NCBI GenBank assembly: GCA_035629175.1
Contig: DASPIL010000107.1
Location: 186,001 to 250,000, forward strand
Length of the DNA: 64,000 nt
Direction of reading: 5' to 3'
DNA from: Verrucomicrobiia bacterium
GTDB taxonomy: Bacteria > Verrucomicrobiota > Verrucomicrobiia > Limisphaerales > DASXHY01
Both the position numbers and the translations under genes were made by a program. The notes beneath the pieces are model-generated. The model did no database searches and was not told where the DNA came from. It worked only from the letters and a program-made list of their open reading frames with translations. Positions within the stretch are counted from its first letter, which is position 1, and every line of letters starts with the position of its first letter. Shown here one piece after another: positions 58,480 to 64,000 of this stretch.

Positions 58480-59409
58480 ATGAGCAAGACAGCTTTATTG
58501 TTCGCCGGCCAGGGGGCGCAGACCGTTGGCATGGGAAAGGACTTCTTCGCGCAATCAGCCGCGGGACAATGGTGGTTTGAGCGAGCCAACACCGCGGTCG
58601 GATTTGACCTGGCTTCCGTCTGCTTCGAAGGGCCGGAGGCGGAACTCACGAAAACGGAGAATGCGCAGCCTGGAATTTTCCTGGTGAGCTGGGTTGCGTT
58701 TCAGCTGCTGAAGGAGCGGGTGCCAGGGCTTCGCTTCCAAGCTACAGCAGGCTTGTCATTGGGCGAGTTCACAGCCCTGACAGCAGCGGAATCGATGACC
58801 TTTGAAGATGCGCTTCGGATCGTGAGGCAACGCGGACGTTTTATGCAGGAGGCCTGCGAGGCCACGCGCGGCGGAATGGCCGCAATTATCGGGCTGGATG
58901 AAACCCCGACGCGCGAAGTTTGCAGGGACGCCGGGGTCGAACTTGCCAACTTGAACTGCCCCGGCCAACTAGTGATTTCAGGTGAGGCCGATCGCATTCA
59001 GAATGCATGCGAACTGGCAAAGGCAAAAGGCGCACGACGCGCCCTCCCTCTGGCGGTCGCAGGCGCGTATCACTCGCCCTTGATGGCCAGTGCCCAGCCA
59101 AAGCTGCGGGCGGAACTCGCGTCCGCGCGGATATCCCCGCCATTGGTGCCCGTCATTTCAAATGTGACAGCCCAGCCGCATTCGGAGCCCATTTCCATCA
59201 GCAGTCGGCTGGTCGAACAGGTCACCGCCTCTGTGCGATGGGAAGAATCCATGCGATACCTGCTGGGCCAGGGATTCACACGTTTCATCGAACTCGGCCC
59301 TGGCACCGCGCTCAGCGGGTTTATGAAACGCATCGACAAATCCGCGCAAATGCTGAACGTGGCGGATGTTGCGAGTCTCGACGCAACGGCGGCGGCTTTG
59401 GGAACTTGA
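58480..59409 (+). CDS. fabD: Malonyl-CoA:ACP transacylase FabD
   Basis: A 309-residue acyltransferase that loads malonate onto ACP for fatty-acid synthesis. The N-terminal LLFAGQGAQTVGMGKDF and the nucleophile elbow TAGLSLGEFTALTAAES are clear, followed by RQRGRFMQEACEATRGGMAA with the substrate-binding Arg. The active His is in VAGAYHSPLM. The usual GHSLGE reads GLSLGE here, so the His beside the nucleophile Ser is Leu. It opens the fabD-fabG-acpP-fabF cluster, with fabG 33 bp downstream. Confidence 0.95.
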   Translation: MSKTALLFAGQGAQTVGMGKDFFAQSAAGQWWFERANTAVGFDLASVCFEGPEAELTKTENAQPGIFLVSWVAFQLLKERVPGLRFQATAGLSLGEFTALTAAESMTFEDALRIVRQRGRFMQEACEATRGGMAAIIGLDETPTREVCRDAGVELANLNCPGQLVISGEADRIQNACELAKAKGARRALPLAVAGAYHSPLMASAQPKLRAELASARISPPLVPVISNVTAQPHSEPISISSRLVEQVTASVRWEESMRYLLGQGFTRFIELGPGTALSGFMKRIDKSAQMLNVADVASLDATAAALGT

Positions 59410-59442
59410 TCCCATTCCATGCATCACGTATCACGTAGCGCC

Positions 59443-60186
59443 ATGAGTCAACTTGCCAATCAGATCGCGGTGGTGACGGGTGCGGGCCGTGGGATCGGCC
59501 GCGCGGTCGCACTTAAGTTCGCCGCCGAAGGGGCGGATGTCGTTTGCGTCTCGCGAACGCAGGAGAACTCAGACAAGGTTGCGGCCGAAATCCGGGCTCT
59601 GGGCCGGTCGTCGTGGGCTCATTCCGTCGATGTTTCAGACGGGGCGGCGGTCGCCAGTGCTGCCGAAAAGATCCTGGCCGAATGCGGGAAGGTCGACATC
59701 CTTGTGAACAACGCCGGGGTCACGCGCGATGGGTTGCTGATGCGGATGAGTGAGGCGGATTGGGATACGGTTTTGAACACGAACCTCAAGGGCGCCTTCC
59801 TGTTCACAAAAGCCTTTGCACGCCAATTTGCCAAACAGCGTTCTGGCCGTATTATCAATGTCGCTTCGGTGATCGGTTTGATCGGGAATGCGGGACAGGC
59901 CAACTACGCTGCGAGCAAGGCCGGTTTGATCGGCTTCACGCAATCGGTCGCGCGCGAACTTGCCGGCCGTTCCGTGACTTGCAATGCACTCGCACCCGGA
60001 TTCATTGAGACGGACATGACTTCAGCTCTGAATGCCGAACTGAAAGCGGAACTGCTGAAGCGGATCCCGCTCGGGAGCTTTGGCCGGGCGGATGACATTG
60101 CAAGCGCCGCGTTGTATCTGGCGAGTCCCGGGGCTCGTTACGTCACCGGGCAAGTGCTCACCGTTGATGGTGGAATGGTAATGTAA
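59443..60186 (+). CDS. fabG: 3-oxoacyl-[ACP] reductase FabG
   Basis: A 247-residue short-chain dehydrogenase. The NADPH site is VVTGAGRGIGRAVAL, the structural motif NNAGVTRDGLLMRM is typical of FabG, and the catalytic Ser, Tyr and Lys lie in INVASVIGLIGNAG and NYAASKAGLIG. The ending ARYVTGQVLTVDGGMVM is also characteristic. ATG 59443 (MSQLANQIAVVTG) is preferred over an upstream ATG at 59419. It is the second gene of the fatty-acid cluster. Confidence 0.96.
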   Translation: MSQLANQIAVVTGAGRGIGRAVALKFAAEGADVVCVSRTQENSDKVAAEIRALGRSSWAHSVDVSDGAAVASAAEKILAECGKVDILVNNAGVTRDGLLMRMSEADWDTVLNTNLKGAFLFTKAFARQFAKQRSGRIINVASVIGLIGNAGQANYAASKAGLIGFTQSVARELAGRSVTCNALAPGFIETDMTSALNAELKAELLKRIPLGSFGRADDIASAALYLASPGARYVTGQVLTVDGGMVM

Positions 60187-60331
60187 CTGCGGCTTGAACA
60201 GCAGATTTGGACAGCAAAATTGCGTCAGAAAAACACGATAATTTGCGCGGGAAGAAAATGTGAATCGGGGCTTGACGCCCCCTTCACCGTGGCATAGACA
60301 CACTGCAAATAACGAAGAACCGGAGAAAACC

Positions 60332-60577
60332 ATGGCTGAAAAAACTATTGAACAGCGAGTAAAGGATATCATTGTCGAGCAGTTGGGGGTGAATGCAGAC
60401 CAGGTCACGCCCGAAGCGAAGTTCATTGAGGACCTCGGCGCTGACTCGCTCGATACCGTCGAATTGGTCATGGCTCTCGAAGAAGAGTTTGGCAGCGAGA
60501 TCCCTGATGAACAGGCCGAGAAACTGCAGAGCGTCGGGGACGTGATCAAGTACGTCGAAGAGACCCAGCAAAAGTAA
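60332..60577 (+). CDS. acpP: Acyl carrier protein AcpP
   Basis: An 81-residue acidic helical protein that carries growing fatty-acyl chains. It runs [20 protein letters not shown] with [20 protein letters not shown], where Ser in GADSLDT is the phosphopantetheine attachment site. The ribosome binding region GGAGAAAACC precedes the ATG at 60332. It has a 145-bp leader after fabG and is followed by a T-tailed hairpin before fabF, so it is probably made in excess of its neighbours. Confidence 0.97.
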   Translation: MAEKTIEQRVKDIIVEQLGVNADQVTPEAKFIEDLGADSLDTVELVMALEEEFGSEIPDEQAEKLQSVGDVIKYVEETQQK

Positions 60578-60596
60578 TTGTCACCGCGGATTTTCC

Positions 60597-60642
60597 GGGG
60601 CAGCTTGAGCTGCGTGCCAGCCTAAGCTGCCCCTTTCGTTTT
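60597..60642 (+). terminator. T-tailed hairpin between acpP and fabF
   Basis: GGGGCAGCTT (60597-60606) and AAGCTGCCCC (60624-60633) form a perfect 10-bp stem with a 17-base loop, followed by TTTCGTTTT. It lies within the 70 bp between acpP and fabF and probably acts as a partial terminator that lowers fabF relative to acpP. Confidence 0.8.
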
Positions 60643-60647
60643 ACTCT

Positions 60648-61907
60648 ATGGCCACGAATTGGATCGATCGCCGGGTTGTTGTGACCGGGATTGGACTTGT
60701 TACTCCGCTCGGAAACGAGGTTGAAGGGTTTTGGAACAATCTCACCAGTGGCCAGTGCGGAATCGATAAGATCACTGCTTTTGATGCCGCTCCGTTTGCA
60801 ACCCAGATCGCCGGGCAGGTCAAAGAGTTCGATCCTATTCCGGCGTTTCCATCTCCCAAGGAAGCACGCCGCACGGACCGTTACTCGCAGTTTGGAATTT
60901 TCGCAGGCTGGAAGGCCCTGAAGGATTCAGGTCTCGATCTCAGCAAGACAAACCCCGATGAAATCGGCGTCTTCATTGGCTCGGGAATTGGCGGCCTGGA
61001 AACCACGGGCGACCAGATGAAGGTGTTGTTGGAGCGGGGTCCGGGACGGCTTTCGCCCTTCATGATTCCGATGCTGATCTCGAACATGGCATCCGGGCTG
61101 GTCTCGATGTATTACAATTTGCGGGGTCCAAACTTCGCGACCTGTTCCGCATGCGCCACCGCCAACCACGCGCTGGGCGAAGCCTGGCGAACCATCAAAA
61201 TGGGCGATGCCAAGGCCATTCTGGCTGGGGGTGCGGAAGCGGCGATCGTGCCCATCGGCATCGGCGGTTTTTGCGCCATGAAAGCGATGAGCACGCGCAA
61301 CAACGACCCCAAACGCGCATCGCGGCCTTTCGACAAGGATCGCGACGGCTTTGTGATGGGAGAAGGCGCGGGTGTTGTGATGCTCGAGGAGCTGGAGCAC
61401 GCCAAAGCGCGCGGCGCCCGGATCTACGCCGAACTCGCCGGCTACGGCAACACCGCCGATGCGCATCACCTTACGGCGCCCTCCCCGGGCGGCGAAGGCG
61501 CGGGTCGCTGCATGAAGATGGCCTTGCGCAGCGCCGGGCTGAACACGACCGACGTGTCCTATATCAATGCGCATGGCACATCGACTCCGCAGGGGGACAT
61601 TGCAGAAACCCAGGCGATCAAGACCGTGTTCGGAGAACACGCCCGCAAACTCGTGGTGAGTTCAACGAAAGGAGCCACGGGCCATATGCTGGGCGCGGCG
61701 GGCGCGGTCGAGATGATCGCATGCGTAAAGGCGATCCAAACCAACATCGTTCCACCAACGATCAATCTGCAAAATCCCGATCCGGAGTGCGATTTGGATT
61801 ACGTGCCGAACACCGCGCGCCAGATGCCGGTGAACGCCATCGTCAACAACTCCTTCGGTTTCGGCGGGCACAACGCCAGCATCATCGCGAAGAAATTCGT
61901 CGGTTGA
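60648..61907 (+). CDS. fabF: 3-oxoacyl-[ACP] synthase II FabF
   Basis: A 419-residue condensing enzyme that extends acyl-ACP with malonyl-ACP. The active-site Cys is in FATCSACATANHALGEAW, the two His are in INAHGTSTPQGDIAET and KGATGHMLGAAG, and the Lys precedes the latter. Start RRVVVTGIGLVTPLGNEVEG and end VNNSFGFGGHNASIIAKKF are typical of FabF. The ATG at 60648 follows the T-tailed hairpin by 5 bases. It closes the fab cluster. Confidence 0.97.
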   Translation: MATNWIDRRVVVTGIGLVTPLGNEVEGFWNNLTSGQCGIDKITAFDAAPFATQIAGQVKEFDPIPAFPSPKEARRTDRYSQFGIFAGWKALKDSGLDLSKTNPDEIGVFIGSGIGGLETTGDQMKVLLERGPGRLSPFMIPMLISNMASGLVSMYYNLRGPNFATCSACATANHALGEAWRTIKMGDAKAILAGGAEAAIVPIGIGGFCAMKAMSTRNNDPKRASRPFDKDRDGFVMGEGAGVVMLEELEHAKARGARIYAELAGYGNTADAHHLTAPSPGGEGAGRCMKMALRSAGLNTTDVSYINAHGTSTPQGDIAETQAIKTVFGEHARKLVVSSTKGATGHMLGAAGAVEMIACVKAIQTNIVPPTINLQNPDPECDLDYVPNTARQMPVNAIVNNSFGFGGHNASIIAKKFVG

Positions 61908-62062
61908 TCGAGTGCCTGCGGCAGTGATATGGGGGACTGAGGTGCGACCGCGGACGCGTTAAGCGTGGGAATGGGTCCAGGCCTCACACCGGTGATGTCC
62001 GGGGTTGTTTGCGGATCAAAGTCCGGGTGTGGCGTAACCGAAAGCCGGTTCGCAGGAATGCT

Positions 62063-64000
62063 TTATTTCACCGGCACTGGCGCGGGATGATGCGCGGTGT
62101 GACTCTGGCCCAGTGCGCCTGCTTCCTCGCCCTGATGCTGTTTTGCGATGAGCACGTAGATGGCAGGAATCACGAGCAGCGTGAAGATGGTGCCCAGCGC
62201 CATTCCCGCGACAACGATCAGTCCTATCGAATTGCGCGCTGCTGCTCCCGCGCCCGTGACGAGCACGAGCGGGAAATGCCCGGCCACAGTCGCAACGCTC
62301 GTCATCAGGACGGGACGCAATCGCGTGAGCGCCGCCTCGCGCACCGCCGAGATCTTGTCCATGCCGCTGCGTTGCAGTTCATTCGCGAATTCCACGATCA
62401 GAATGCCATTCTTTGACACCAGTCCCACCAGGGTCACCAGCCCAACCTGCGCATAGATGTTTAGAGTTGTCGTCCATCCGTCGGTCCAGAACGCCATGTT
62501 TGGATTCGGGAATTTCAGGAAGGTAAAAATCAGCGCGCCGAACATCGCCAGCGGCACCGACCCCAGAATGATGATGAATGGATCGCGGAAGCTGTTGAAC
62601 TGCACAGCGAGGACCAGGATGATCAGGATGATCGAGAGTCCCAGCGCGGGTAAGAATTTGTTCCCTTCCGTGCGGAGCTGCCGCGATTCGCCAGTGTAAT
62701 CGAGCTTGTACCCCGCAGGCAGAATGGCATTGGACTCCTTCTCGAGAAATGCAAGTGCTTCGTCGAGCGGGCGAACAGCCACGCCGCTGAGCTTGACGGA
62801 ATTCAACTGCTGGAAGCGATTGAGCGCGCGCGGCGTCGTGCGCTTGTTCAACTTGGCGAATGTGTCCAGCGGAATTAACTGGTCGCCGGGGCCTTTGACG
62901 TAGGTGTTCTTCAATTGATCGGCAGTAAGGCGGTCGGCTCGTTTCATTTGCGGAATGACCTTGTAGCTGCGGCCGCCGAAGTTGAAGCGGTTGACGTAGT
63001 TGCCGCCGATTAACGCTGACAGGTCCGCGCCAATCGTCTGCATGTCGAGTCCCAGCGAAGCGACCTTGTCGCGATCGAGTTCCAGTTCAACTTCGGGTTG
63101 GTCAACCTTCGTGTCGATTTCCGGAGGGAACGCAAACAAACCACTCGCCGCAGCCTTCTCTTGAATCTGCTGCGCGAAGCCCAGAATTTCGGCGGGTTCC
63201 GCCGTGGCGGAAATTATAAATTCCACAGGGAAATCGCCGCCACCAGGCAACGCAGCCGGCGTGACGAAGAAAGTGCGAATGCCGGGAATTTCACTGACCG
63301 ACTGCTGCACCTGCGGAACGATCTCAAACACGCTGCGCTCACGTTCGCCCCAGGGTTTCAGGACCAGGCCGGAAATGCCGTTGTCCGGAAACGTCAGTTG
63401 GAACGTTCGATCCGCCTCGGGAATGCTCATTAGCCTTCGATTCACTTCCTCGGTGTAGAACGTCGTTTGATCAATCGTCGCATCGGCAGGAGCTGTCACA
63501 ATCCCAAGAGCAAATCCCTGGTCCTCTGCCGGCGCGAGTTCCGCCGACGAAAACATGAAGAGGGGAACCGACAGCAAGCTCAGCCCGATCCACAGCACGT
63601 ACACCGCAGGTCGGGCGTTGAGCGTCACATCCAGGAGGCGGGCATATCCCCGGCGCAAACGATCGAATCCATGATTGATGCGGCCCGCCAATCCGGCTTC
63701 CTCGCTGCCAGGTTTCAGCAATTTGGCGCACATGAGCGGCGACAGCGTGAGAGCAACAACTCCCGAAATGAACACCGCGCCAGCCAATGTGAGCGCAAAT
63801 TCCTGGAACAGCGATCCCGTGAGCCCTCCCTGAAACGCAATCGGCGCATACACGGCGGCCAATGTAATGGTCATGGCGATGATTGGCCCGACCAGCTCGC
63901 GAGCACCGAGTACGGCCGCTTTCAACGGCGTTTGTCCTTCTCGGATATGACGCTCCACGTTCTCGACCACGACAATCGCATCATCCACGACCAGTCCGAC
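62063..64000 (-). CDS. RND efflux transporter permease, C-terminal two thirds (cut by window edge)
   Basis: About 645 residues of an AcrB/MexB-type inner-membrane proton-driven efflux pump; the start lies beyond the right edge. The visible part begins at VGLVVDDAIVVVENVERHIR, the transmembrane helix 4 region whose paired Asp residues carry protons. It continues through the second periplasmic loop (FAKLNKRTTPRALNRFQQLN) and ends with helices 8-12 (LVSKNGILIVEFANELQRSG, RLRPVLMTSVATVAGHFPLV, IGLIVVAGMALGTIFTLLVI). It would export drugs or other amphiphiles together with a membrane fusion protein and an outer-membrane channel, none of which is in the window. Confidence 0.94.
   Translation of the reverse strand, partial: VGLVVDDAIVVVENVERHIREGQTPLKAAVLGARELVGPIIAMTITLAAVYAPIAFQGGLTGSLFQEFALTLAGAVFISGVVALTLSPLMCAKLLKPGSEEAGLAGRINHGFDRLRRGYARLLDVTLNARPAVYVLWIGLSLLSVPLFMFSSAELAPAEDQGFALGIVTAPADATIDQTTFYTEEVNRRLMSIPEADRTFQLTFPDNGISGLVLKPWGERERSVFEIVPQVQQSVSEIPGIRTFFVTPAALPGGGDFPVEFIISATAEPAEILGFAQQIQEKAAASGLFAFPPEIDTKVDQPEVELELDRDKVASLGLDMQTIGADLSALIGGNYVNRFNFGGRSYKVIPQMKRADRLTADQLKNTYVKGPGDQLIPLDTFAKLNKRTTPRALNRFQQLNSVKLSGVAVRPLDEALAFLEKESNAILPAGYKLDYTGESRQLRTEGNKFLPALGLSIILIILVLAVQFNSFRDPFIIILGSVPLAMFGALIFTFLKFPNPNMAFWTDGWTTTLNIYAQVGLVTLVGLVSKNGILIVEFANELQRSGMDKISAVREAALTRLRPVLMTSVATVAGHFPLVLVTGAGAAARNSIGLIVVAGMALGTIFTLLVIPAIYVLIAKQHQGEEAGALGQSHTAHHPAPVPVK

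Overview
The window is chromosomal DNA of moderately high GC content. It most likely comes from a member of the Verrucomicrobiota, probably a soil or freshwater heterotroph of the Pedosphaera/Limisphaerales type. This is inference from gene content: two adjacent small secreted proteins end in a VPDSG-type and a PEP-type C-terminal sorting signal, there is a prepilin-like protein, secreted beta-helix and Ig-like proteins are present, and GreA is fused to a large N-terminal region, as in other PVC bacteria. I see no tRNA, rRNA, CRISPR array, intact insertion sequence or prophage. Most of the window is ordinary core chromosome.

Layout. 1-4.2 kb: AlkC-like DNA alkylation repair (cut by the window edge), ligase-associated endonuclease PdeM and its Lhr-like helicase, and a DUF5069 protein. 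4.2-10.1 kb: a secreted PHP-like protein, RNA helicase RhlE, a 41-residue lysine-rich protein, a TauE/SafE permease, an SRPBCC protein and a cupin. 10.1-18.4 kb: a membrane-bound alpha/beta hydrolase, an AraC regulator, a SAM methyltransferase, a secreted BNR/MORN-like protein, and a minus-strand group of DUF4256, GH43 and 2OG-Fe(II) oxygenase genes. 18.5-25.7 kb: KatG, a heme oxygenase-bacteriophytochrome operon, a VF530 protein, YihA/EngB and a CvfB-like S1 protein. 25.7-37.8 kb: thiamine genes. thiC has a TPP riboswitch upstream; a nucleotidyltransferase two-gene module follows its 3' end, and beyond that lies a decayed second copy of the thiC tail. Further on come a 2,134-residue secreted repeat protein, a DUF4412-like protein, thiH and thiS. 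37.9-45.4 kb: host-attachment protein, pyrF, prfB with its programmed frameshift, the sorting-signal pair, a DUF2264 protein, bioD and trpC. 45.4-53.7 kb: the GreA fusion, rsmB, a prepilin-like protein, a zinc-ribbon protein and partner, a sugar-nucleotide epimerase, purC and a Xer recombinase. 53.7-64 kb: a secreted Ig/cadherin-like protein with a TonB-dependent receptor, a Dabb protein, fabD-fabG-acpP-fabF, and the C-terminal two thirds of an RND efflux permease.

Functional links. Thiamine pyrimidine (ThiC) and thiazole (ThiH, ThiS) synthesis lie near each other, but thiG is not in the window. Heme oxygenase supplies biliverdin for the phytochrome encoded by the overlapping next gene. The fab genes form a typical fatty-acid elongation cluster, with a T-tailed hairpin separating acpP from fabF. 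The observations most worth following up are the thiC-tail remnant flanking the nucleotidyltransferase module, the neighbouring paralogues with different sorting signals, and the 804-bp-period repeats of the giant secreted protein.
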